A DNA stretch of 32,320 bases from Pseudomonadota bacterium (GTDB lineage: Bacteria > Myxococcota_A > UBA9042 > GCA-2863065). The notes beneath the pieces were generated by a model. That model ran no database searches. It was given only the letters and a program-made list of their open reading frames with translations, and had not been told where the DNA came from. A program made the position numbers and the translations under genes. Shown in pieces: positions 24,015 through 31,503 of this stretch. Within the stretch, counting starts at the first letter, position 1, and each line of letters begins with the position of its first letter. Location: positions 1-32,320 of the forward strand of contig SXOO01000236.1 of assembly GCA_005776725.1 (NCBI GenBank), written 5' to 3'.

Positions 24015-24449
24015 ATGAAACGCCTCGCGCTCATCTTCGCCCTCGCGGCCTGCGGAACCTCTGGCGGGGGACAACAGCTCACCATCGGCCGCGACCGCAC
24101 CGTCGCTTCAAAGATCGAGGCCAAGCCGGCCTTCGACTACCAGAGCCAGGGGCGCGCGGTGCCCTTCGGCAAGACGGTGGAGATCATCGGCGCGGACACG
24201 GTCTGGATCCAGGGCGAGAAGCTGCTGGTCACTGTCGACAAGACCTCCTGGGAGACCCTGGGCGACCAGCGCGCCAGCAAGGCGCGCTTCAAGCTGGTGC
24301 ACGAAGGGGAGGAGAAGGTGATCACGATCGAGGAGGGACGCTCCCGGGCGATATTCGGGTACACGCTGACGGTGGAGTACGCCTTCGAGTCCTACTCGAA
24401 GGAGACCCTGCAGTACGTTCCGCACGTGAAGATCAAGGTCACGAAGTAG
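24015..24449 (+). CDS. Small lipoprotein of unknown function
   Basis: A 144-residue lipoprotein: MKRLALIFALAAC with lipobox Cys13, then a short Gly/Ser linker and a beta-rich domain containing IIGADTVWIQGEKLLVTVDK and FGYTLTVEYAFESYSKETLQ. I do not recognise the domain. The ATG at 24015 has only a weak ribosome site. The next gene begins directly after the TAG with a GTG, so the two are co-transcribed with the exported protein and matrixin-type protease downstream. Confidence 0.75.
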   Translation: MKRLALIFALAACGTSGGGQQLTIGRDRTVASKIEAKPAFDYQSQGRAVPFGKTVEIIGADTVWIQGEKLLVTVDKTSWETLGDQRASKARFKLVHEGEEKVITIEEGRSRAIFGYTLTVEYAFESYSKETLQYVPHVKIKVTK

Positions 24450-25013
24450 GTGAGCCCCGTGAATCGCGCCTCCACACTCGCCCTCCTGGTCCTGCTCGCC
24501 ACGCCCGCGCAGGCGCTCAAAGTCCGCGCGTTCACGCTGCCCGAGCTCGTCCGCGAGTCCGCCGTGATCGTCCGCGGCACCGTCGTAGCTAGTCGTTCGG
24601 ACTGGAGCGCCGACCGGGAGCGCATCTACACGGATGCGACGGTACGAGTGGACGAGGCGCTCGTGGGCAAAGTCGGACCTACGCTCACCGTCCGCCAGCC
24701 CGGCGGCACCGTCGACGGCGCGCGAGCGCGGATCGCCGGGGTGCGTTACCTCGGCGTGGGCGAACACGTCGCGCTCTTCCTCAGGACCGACGGCGAGCGA
24801 CACTACCTCGTCGGGTTCTCCCAGGGGGTCTGGTACGTCCACGGCGCCAAGGGTGCCGAGACCGTGGGACGTCGCGCCCCGGCCCACGAGGTGCGGGTGG
24901 CCACGCAGGACTCGCGGACCGAACCCGGGCCCGCGGCGCCACCCCCGGAGGCCGCGCGTGAGGCGTGGACAGCGTTTCGCCAGCGGGTCCTGGCGCTGAG
25001 AGGCGCGCCGTGA
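24450..25013 (+). CDS. Exported protein of unknown function, coupled to matrixin-like protease
   Basis: A 187-residue protein with an N-terminal signal peptide (LALLVLLATPAQA, cleaved near residue 22). The mature part begins VRAFTLPELVRESAVIVRGTVVASRSDW and has a beta-rich core with TVRQPGGTVDG, as in exported OB-like proteins often placed beside secreted proteases in myxobacteria (my recollection, not checked). The start is the GTG at 24450, directly after the previous stop; a GTG at 24459 is an alternative. Its stop overlaps the protease GTG as GTGA. It may be a chaperone or inhibitor for the protease; that is inference. Confidence 0.7.
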   Translation: MSPVNRASTLALLVLLATPAQALKVRAFTLPELVRESAVIVRGTVVASRSDWSADRERIYTDATVRVDEALVGKVGPTLTVRQPGGTVDGARARIAGVRYLGVGEHVALFLRTDGERHYLVGFSQGVWYVHGAKGAETVGRRAPAHEVRVATQDSRTEPGPAAPPPEAAREAWTAFRQRVLALRGAP

Positions 25014-27106
25014 GGGCTCTGGGCGCGGTCGCCGCGCTGCTGTTCGCCCTGCCCGCGGGGGCCTACACCGTGATCCGGGACAATCAAGGGGCGCTCTTCC
25101 AGTGGTCGGCGTCCCCGGTCAAGTGGTGGCTCTCGGCAAACTCCGCAGACCTCCCCCAGTCCGAGACTCAGGCGGCGCTACAGGCCAGCTTCGACGCCTG
25201 GCAGAGCGTGACGTGCTCGTCGATCGCCTTCTCGTACGGTGGGACCACCGCCAACCCACAGAGCGGTGTGGTCATCAAGTGGAAGGAGTCGTCGTGGGAC
25301 CTGGCCAGCGGGGATGCGCTCGCGGTCACCACCAACTGGGACTTCACGTGGTCCGGGCCCTCACGGGTCGAGATCCTCTTCAACGGCGTGGACTACTCGT
25401 GGGACACCGCGGGTGAAGACGACTCGTTCTCCAGCGTGATGGACGTGGGCGAGACCGCGACGCACGAGATCGGGCACGCGATCGGTCTCGATCACTCTCG
25501 CGAGGCGGAGGCCACCATGTGGTTCACCTCCCGCCCGGGGCTGGACGCGTCCACGCTCCACGATGACGACGAGCGAGGCGCCTGCTTCCTCTATCCTCAG
25601 GGGACTTTTCAAAGCGCCGCTGTGTGTGATGCGTGCGAGACCAACGCCCACTGCGCTTCCGGTTTGTGCATCGACTACGGCGGCAGCGAGGGCGCCTACT
25701 GCGGCCAGACCTGCGCGAGCTCGTCACAGTGTCCCGACGGCTTTGGGTGCTACGAGCTGCAGGGCGCGCCCAACCCGCAGTGTATCCCCGACAGCCAGCA
25801 CTGCGGACCCGTAGGCAACGCCATCCCGTTGGGCACCTTCTGCTACGACCACGAGACCTGCGCCACGAGTTTCTGTCTCACCACGAGCGACGGCGCCGTG
25901 TGTAGCAAGGAGTGCACGCCCGGAGGCGCCGGAAACGGGGGGTGTCCGAACGACATGACGTGCCTCGGCGACGGCACCGGCGTCTGCTACCCGAAGGGCG
26001 ACGCGACCCTCGGCGAGCCCTGTCAGTCGTCCGCCGACTGCGCCTCCTTTCAGTGCATCGGGATCGGTCTAGGCGCGGGGGTTTGTACGCAAGACTGCTC
26101 CACGTCGAAGCCGTGCCCGGGCGCGGCCCAGTGCTTCTCCGGCAGCTGCTTCAAGCCCGGCGCCGTCGGGTTCGGCGGGGCATGTACGGGTTTCACGGAC
26201 TGCCAGAGCCTCGTCTGTTTCAAGGCGAAGTGCTCGACAACGTGTACCACTGACGCCGACTGCGGTGACGACGGCGTCTGCGGCCAGACAGGCATGTGTG
26301 AGCCGGGCCCCACCGGGAAGCTCCACGAGGCCTGCGGCTCCAACGGCGTGCAGTGCAAGTCGGAGTTCTTCTGTTTCAGCGAGACTCCGAGTCAGGCCCA
26401 GGGCACGTGCGAGGTCAAGTGCGACACGCGGGCCGATGAGTGCCCGGCAGGCACCTTGTGCAAGTGGGTCTACTACGCGGTGACCGACAAGGTCGTTGGC
26501 GTGTGTACGGACGCGATTGGGGGGATCCCGCTCGGCGGTAACTGTGGCGGCGTCGGGAGCTGTCAGGCCGGCCTCGTGTGCGCAGACCTTGGGGAGGGCG
26601 CGCGCTGCTACCGCGACTGCAACTCGAAGAACTTGTTGGGCTGCGAAGGCGGTGAGTCGTGCACGGCGCTGGGGATCGCCGACAACCCCAAGCTGGGCGC
26701 CTGCAAGCCGAAGTCGGTGCCGGGGACGGACGGGGCAGACGCCGCAGACGCCGCAGACGCCGCAGACGGGCAGACCGGCGTCGACGGCCAGACCGGCGTC
26801 GACGGCGCAGACGGCCGGGCAGACGCGGTGGATGGCGCGGTGGATGGCAGCGACGGCGCGGCTGATGCGGTGGATGGCGCCGACGTCATAGACCCCCCGG
26901 AGGGCGGGTCGGAGGGCACGGACGGGGCGGACTCTACCGGCCCTATCGACGACGCCGGGACGACGCAGACCAAGAAGTCAAAGGGGGCGCGCTCCTCGTG
27001 TGCGGCCGCCGGCGGGAGCGGGCTCCCCGTCTGGTTCCTGATCACTGGCGCGCTCTTGGGACTCCGCAGGCGCAGCGCAGGGGCTCACAGCCCGGGAGCC
27101 GGCTAG
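25010..27106 (+). CDS. Secreted matrixin-like zinc protease with Cys-rich repeats and MYXO-CTERM-like tail
   Basis: A 698-residue secreted protease. After a signal peptide (about 1-19) comes a metzincin domain with HEIGHAIGLDH (152-162) and a Met-turn ATMWF about 10 residues on, ending near 200. Residues 205-570 are Cys-rich repeats of the type CxxNxDCxSGxCxx, probably disulfide-bonded adhesion modules. Residues 571-663 are an Asp/Ala/Gly-rich linker with tandem DNA repeats. The tail (664-698) has Cys664, a hydrophobic stretch and GLRRR, like the MYXO-CTERM surface-sorting signal of Myxococcota. The GTG at 25010 overlaps the previous stop. The stop shares CTAG with the convergent small gene. 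It would act outside the cell, on peptides or host/prey proteins. Confidence 0.9.
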   Translation: MRALGAVAALLFALPAGAYTVIRDNQGALFQWSASPVKWWLSANSADLPQSETQAALQASFDAWQSVTCSSIAFSYGGTTANPQSGVVIKWKESSWDLASGDALAVTTNWDFTWSGPSRVEILFNGVDYSWDTAGEDDSFSSVMDVGETATHEIGHAIGLDHSREAEATMWFTSRPGLDASTLHDDDERGACFLYPQGTFQSAAVCDACETNAHCASGLCIDYGGSEGAYCGQTCASSSQCPDGFGCYELQGAPNPQCIPDSQHCGPVGNAIPLGTFCYDHETCATSFCLTTSDGAVCSKECTPGGAGNGGCPNDMTCLGDGTGVCYPKGDATLGEPCQSSADCASFQCIGIGLGAGVCTQDCSTSKPCPGAAQCFSGSCFKPGAVGFGGACTGFTDCQSLVCFKAKCSTTCTTDADCGDDGVCGQTGMCEPGPTGKLHEACGSNGVQCKSEFFCFSETPSQAQGTCEVKCDTRADECPAGTLCKWVYYAVTDKVVGVCTDAIGGIPLGGNCGGVGSCQAGLVCADLGEGARCYRDCNSKNLLGCEGGESCTALGIADNPKLGACKPKSVPGTDGADAADAADAADGQTGVDGQTGVDGADGRADAVDGAVDGSDGAADAVDGADVIDPPEGGSEGTDGADSTGPIDDAGTTQTKKSKGARSSCAAAGGSGLPVWFLITGALLGLRRRSAGAHSPGAG
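26722..26890 (+). repeat. Tandem repeats encoding Asp/Ala/Gly linker of the protease
   Basis: In-frame short units (GACGCCGCA, GGCGTCGACGGCCAGACC, GCGGTGGATGGC) are repeated two to three times each and encode the linker between the Cys-rich part and the C-terminal sorting tail. Confidence 0.75.
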
Positions 27107-27363
27107 CCGGCTGCCACCGCGATGGCGCTGTGAGCCGTGAGCTCGAACACGCCTTCGTGCGCCATGGGGTAGAGCCACGCGCTTGAGGCGATCGCCATCG
27201 AGACCGGGCGGGCGACCGCTGTGCCGCTGGAGGTGGTCACGCCACCAGCCAGAATCCGCTGGTTCAGCGCCGCCAGCTCCTCGCGTGACGCATAAGCGAG
27301 GGGCTGTCCGGTGAGGGGGCAACACAACGCCGGCGGGACAACCGCGGGGCTACGTGAGCTCAC
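27103..27363 (-). CDS. Small Trm112-like protein
   Basis: An 86-residue protein read from a GTG at 27363 that overlaps the stop of the HEAT gene (GTGA). CCPLTGQPLAYASREELAALN and the later AWLYPMAHEGVFEL (in parts) match the pattern of small Trm112p-like proteins: a Cys-containing CPxTGxPL turn, ELAALN helix, and LYP near the end. The second Cys pair of true zinc-binding Trm112 is missing, so zinc binding is doubtful. An ATG 162 bases upstream lies inside the HEAT gene and adds Arg-rich chance sequence. The stop shares CTAG with the convergent protease gene. Confidence 0.55.
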   Translation of the reverse strand: MSSRSPAVVPPALCCPLTGQPLAYASREELAALNQRILAGGVTTSSGTAVARPVSMAIASSAWLYPMAHEGVFELTAHSAIAVAAG

Positions 27364-28451
27364 CTGCGTTTCCTGACGTTGGCACGCTTCAGCGCGGAGC
27401 GAATTGCCGACCACCACCGCTTGAGGTCTTTGCCATGATCGCTCCCCACGACGCGCCTGAGGACGCCCCGTGCCGCTGCCGAGACGCGGGCGTCTGAGTC
27501 CCGCACCAGCGGTACGAGTGGCCACGCCGTGTCGGCCGTGGCGACCATGCTGAGGAGCTTCGCCGCGTGCTGCCGGACGGGCGCGACGCGGTGACGAAGG
27601 AGCGGGATCAACCGGGTGACCGCAGCCTCTCCCCCGAGCAAAGCCAGCTGGTCGCCGGCCGCCATGACCACCTCGACGTCGGACGTGTCGAGGCAGTAGA
27701 CGACCACCGCCTCCAAGACTGAACGCGGCCCGGTGGCCGCCGCCTCCAACACCTGCTGGCGCTGGCTGGCCGTGAGCTTGTCGAGCCGTCGTGCGAGCTC
27801 AGTGGCCTGGTGTTGCGGGCTCTGGGGTAGGCCCTGCAGCACGGCGTCACGGGACCACGCCGGCACGCCAGCTGCCACGACAGGTGCTGGGCGTGTGGCG
27901 AACGCCTCGGGCGCCTCGCGCCAACCGGGTGTGGGCGCGGCCGCGACTGGGGGCGGGGTGGTCGGTATGGGCAGCAGGTCGGGCGCGAGCGTAGACGGCA
28001 CCTCGCCGGCCGACGCTACCTCCGGGCGCAGACGGTCGACCCCGAACGCGACGCCGATCGTCACGACGAGGAGCATGACGATGCAGACCGAGACGAGGGT
28101 GTTGTCGCCGCGACGGGAGGCCCGATCAGCCCCCTTGATCACCACCTCGTGCAGCGATTCCCCATCGGCGAGAGAGACGCAGCCGACGTCGACGAGTCCG
28201 AGCCCAAAGCCCATCGCGAAGGCACACGCGGGCGCGTCCGCGCCCTTGGTCCGGCGGGTTACGCGCCGATACTCCGCGGCAACGCGGCCCCACACGAGGT
28301 GCGCGCTGCCCCGGTCGCCGGCCGCAGCCGAATACCCGGCCTGAGCGAACCAGGGCGGGTCCGCGGGAGTAGGCGCCACGCCGCGAGCGGTGGCCAGGGC
28401 CTCGAACATGGCAGCGTGATAGCTCGAGGACGGGGGCAACGCCGCCTGCAT
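27360..28451 (-). CDS. Membrane protein with C-terminal HEAT repeats
   Basis: A 363-residue protein with one transmembrane segment (about 118-138, VSVCIVMLLVVTIGVAFGV), a Pro/Ala-rich spacer, and a C-terminal region of HEAT-type repeats (about 254-350): VMAAGDQLALLGGEAAVTRLIPLL and VRQHAAKLLSMV (parts). HEAT arrays bind partner proteins. The ATG at 28451 is preferred to a TTG at 28469. It lies 137 bases after the large lipoprotein gene and couples to the small Trm112-like gene, so all three may form an envelope unit; the role is unknown. Confidence 0.75.
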   Translation of the reverse strand: MQAALPPSSSYHAAMFEALATARGVAPTPADPPWFAQAGYSAAAGDRGSAHLVWGRVAAEYRRVTRRTKGADAPACAFAMGFGLGLVDVGCVSLADGESLHEVVIKGADRASRRGDNTLVSVCIVMLLVVTIGVAFGVDRLRPEVASAGEVPSTLAPDLLPIPTTPPPVAAAPTPGWREAPEAFATRPAPVVAAGVPAWSRDAVLQGLPQSPQHQATELARRLDKLTASQRQQVLEAAATGPRSVLEAVVVYCLDTSDVEVVMAAGDQLALLGGEAAVTRLIPLLRHRVAPVRQHAAKLLSMVATADTAWPLVPLVRDSDARVSAAARGVLRRVVGSDHGKDLKRWWSAIRSALKRANVRKRR

Positions 28452-28588
28452 GATCTCGCGGGACTTCAAGAAGCGCAGCTCCTGGTGCCGTAGCCGTTGG
28501 TGGGCTATCCAGATCCCGGCAGACTACCGCCTCGCGGCGGACCTTCCAAACGCGATTGCCGAGGTCGGAGCCGACAAAGGACCTCGCA

Positions 28589-31252
28589 CTACTTCGAGGC
28601 GCAGACCTTGGAGGATCCGGGGGTGCTCAGTTCGGCCGGAACGGCCTCCGGGCACGACAGCGCGGGGGTCTGTTTGGCGCTGAAGAGGAAGCCGAGCCGG
28701 CACTGGACGGTATCGCCCTGTGGGTTCGGAAAACCAACCGCGATGGAACCGGAGTCCACAGGGATTAGAGAGCAGGCCGTCTGGCAGTCCTCGATCGTGT
28801 TGTAGAGCTTCGGCGTGCCGGCGCAGTTCTCCATGGCGAGGTCGCAGTAGGTGTGGCACCAGCTGCCACACTTGGCCCACCCTTCCGATCCCGCCTTGCC
28901 ACACCGATAGGAGGTGAGCTCCGCGTCCACGACGTCCGTGGCATGCGCTGCATGCCAGGTCATGCACTCGAGGAGCGTGGAGGCACCGCCGGCGGCCTTC
29001 GCGGTTTCTTCGGCGCACTGCGTCAGGCAAGCGGCCGAATTGGGGTAAGACGACGGACAGTTGCAGAGGGCCTGTTCGCAGTAGCGCGTGCAGTCCGGGA
29101 CGCATTGCCCGGCTGTGTCGCAGGAGAGCCCACTCCCACAAGAGCCGCAGGACTTGCCGCAGCTGGTCTGTCCGCACTGCTTGCCCGCGCAGTTGGAGAT
29201 GCAGTCTCCTTGGCAGGCCGAGCTCTTGTCCTTGGCAGCGGCGCAAGCAGTGGCCAGGTCAGCGGCGTTCGCCGGGGGGGCATCCCCCTCGGGCGCGACG
29301 AACGCCACGGGCGCTGCTGCCAAGAAGTTCAGGCGACACCACTTGGAGTTCCCGGAGGTATCGAGCGGCTGGCCGTCTGCGTAGTTGTTACAGTTCTTCT
29401 CGCACTGGCTGGCGCTCTCGAACGCCTGGTTGGCTCCCGTGCATCGGGCGGTGGCCACGTGGCAGAAGTTGTCGCAGGTGGAGCCGCAGCTCTCCCCGCC
29501 AGACTTACCCGCGGCCTCGCAGAGGGCGTCGATCTCAGCGACTTTGGCGGCCCGGTCGGACTCGCTCATGGAACAAACATCGATCGACGCCGCGACCTGC
29601 TCCGCCTTCAGGGTGTGAAAGAGGCGACAGCCGACCGTGTTGCCATAGCTGTCACTGGTGCTCCCCGAGGGCAGCTTGGCCTCCTTCGAGCAATAGATGA
29701 GGCACTCGTCATAGCCCGTCTTCCCCTCGGGGAGCGCGCCCATGCCGTACTGACGCGTAGAGGCCTCGGAGCACACCTGGGTGACTTTTGTGCAGTAGTC
29801 GGCGCAGGTGGGCCCGCGGTCAACGGCCAGTGTGTAGCCCCCTGATATTTGTGCGGGCGGGACATCAGGGGTCTCGTGACCGTCGATGAGGATGTAGTAC
29901 GTACCCGTGGCCGTGGGGTTGAAGGTCAAGGTAGCGTTCTCATCCGCCTTGGCGAAGGCGGACCCGCCACCGCAGCGAAGGGCACCGCAAGTGTTCGTGA
30001 GCACGACGAGGTTCGCCGCGAAAGACGGTGTGAGCGTGATCGTGTACGTCTCGCCCACCTCGGCGTCGAGCGCCCAAGTGTGATCCGGTGTCCCCGGCCC
30101 TAGTGATGGCTCCTCGGCCGGTGCGTCGGGGGCACACGGCGTGCGGTAGTCCGATCGGGCGCCCTTCGTGGAGGCCTCAGCGAAGAAGGGGATCCGATCT
30201 ACGCGAAGCGGGTTGAAGCAGGAGTCCCCCTTGATGTCGCTGGCGTTCACGCAGGCGCTTGTGCCCCCGATGGACGCCTCCTTGCAATTGGCGGAGGCGT
30301 TCTCGAGCGCCGCGAGACCGGCGAAGTAGATCCGACACTGGATGTTGTCTCCGGTCCTTGGGCCGTCCGACGGGTTCGTGCTGACGTTGGCGCACTGCTC
30401 CAGACAGCTGTCGTACGTGGGGAAGATGCTGCAGTTCAGAGCGGCGAGGTGGCAGTAGTTCTCGCACCAGCTGCCGCAGAGGTTGCCGCCCGTGCCACCG
30501 GCGAAGGGGCACAGGAGGAGGGCGTCACTCCCGCCCTTCACGGCGCCTTGCGCCGCGGCGTATCGGCACGCGATCGCGTCGCCCCCCCTGGCATCGCTCG
30601 CAAGGGGCGCGCCGCCATCGGGTTTGTCGGGCTGCAGCCAGTTTCGCTGGCAGAACTGGCGGCAGTCCATGAAGCCGTTGTCGTCCGTGGCCGCCCCGCT
30701 GACTGGCCCGTCGGAGTATTGCCGCACGTCGCCGACGCACGACGACTCCACTTGCGCGCAGTATCGGTCACAGGGGTCGACGCACTCCGGCACCAGCTCC
30801 CCGGTGGCGCCGTCGATTACGGACTCCGACTCCCAGCCAGTTTGACCCGGCTTGAACGACCAGACGCGAGCCGTGGCGTCGTCGGTGGGGCTGCAGTGCT
30901 GGCAGGCGTTCCTGGGGTTCGTGTCGCCCGTGGCGTAACACTCACCAGGCGTTGCCTCGGTGGTCTCGGTGGCGGCGGTGGCTCCGACGTAGCAGTTGCC
31001 CGGCAGGATCTGCTCCACGCAGGTCTTCGTAGCGGGGTCGCACACGCCCGCGAGACAATCGGCCGAGGGCACGCACTCTTTGTCGATTCGGCAAGTCCGT
31101 CCTGGGCCACCTCCGCCGACGTCTGCGGTGGTGTCGGCAGCCGCGTCGGGTGTGTCACCGGCAGTGGACGAGGCGCAGCCTGCCAAGAGGAGGGCGATGA
31201 CGGCGGCCATTCGGCGGCCGGACACGACGGAGAACAATGATTTGGCAGGCAC
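28589..31252 (-). CDS. Large Cys-rich lipoprotein with six repeated modules and a PPC-like domain
   Basis: An 887-residue lipoprotein with lipobox LLAGC (about residue 26) after a signal containing GRR. The GTG at 31252 supplies the positive charge that the ATG at 31210 lacks; GTG 31225 is an alternative. Six modules of about 70-90 residues repeat the pattern CxxYC, a later CxxxC and CR near the end (about 161-248, 259-334, 483-560, 589-680, 721-784, 795-867). Between modules two and three lies a beta-sandwich (379-479) resembling the PPC (pre-peptidase C-terminal) domain, with TYYILIDGHE. A CGKSCGSCGSGLSC knot lies near 700. I recognise no enzyme; binding of a polymer or partner is likely. 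It may be surface exposed. Confidence 0.8.
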   Translation of the reverse strand: MPAKSLFSVVSGRRMAAVIALLLAGCASSTAGDTPDAAADTTADVGGGGPGRTCRIDKECVPSADCLAGVCDPATKTCVEQILPGNCYVGATAATETTEATPGECYATGDTNPRNACQHCSPTDDATARVWSFKPGQTGWESESVIDGATGELVPECVDPCDRYCAQVESSCVGDVRQYSDGPVSGAATDDNGFMDCRQFCQRNWLQPDKPDGGAPLASDARGGDAIACRYAAAQGAVKGGSDALLLCPFAGGTGGNLCGSWCENYCHLAALNCSIFPTYDSCLEQCANVSTNPSDGPRTGDNIQCRIYFAGLAALENASANCKEASIGGTSACVNASDIKGDSCFNPLRVDRIPFFAEASTKGARSDYRTPCAPDAPAEEPSLGPGTPDHTWALDAEVGETYTITLTPSFAANLVVLTNTCGALRCGGGSAFAKADENATLTFNPTATGTYYILIDGHETPDVPPAQISGGYTLAVDRGPTCADYCTKVTQVCSEASTRQYGMGALPEGKTGYDECLIYCSKEAKLPSGSTSDSYGNTVGCRLFHTLKAEQVAASIDVCSMSESDRAAKVAEIDALCEAAGKSGGESCGSTCDNFCHVATARCTGANQAFESASQCEKNCNNYADGQPLDTSGNSKWCRLNFLAAAPVAFVAPEGDAPPANAADLATACAAAKDKSSACQGDCISNCAGKQCGQTSCGKSCGSCGSGLSCDTAGQCVPDCTRYCEQALCNCPSSYPNSAACLTQCAEETAKAAGGASTLLECMTWHAAHATDVVDAELTSYRCGKAGSEGWAKCGSWCHTYCDLAMENCAGTPKLYNTIEDCQTACSLIPVDSGSIAVGFPNPQGDTVQCRLGFLFSAKQTPALSCPEAVPAELSTPGSSKVCASK

Positions 31253-31503
31253 GGGCGGGAGTTTCCAGACCGGTGAAAGGGGTGTCAAGCAAGTGGGCGA
31301 GGCGCTCGGTCTCACAGCCGGCCGTCGCCTGGGCGGCGCCGGGGCGGGTCAAGATTGTTTTGGGTCAGGGGAGTGGGGGGGTCCGTTCGGAGCTAGTTGC
31401 ATGATTTTCCACACCTTCCGTAGGTCCGACCCAGCGCATGAGATCGTCCGCCTCGGCCGGCCACTCCATGACACGGGCACGGGGTCGGGATAGCATCGTT
31501 CGG
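31253..31503. other. Divergent intergenic region
   Basis: This 251-base gap separates the Cys-rich lipoprotein gene (minus) from the partial repeat protein gene (plus) and must hold both promoters. No clear -35/-10 pair, operator or hairpin was recognised. Confidence 0.4.
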
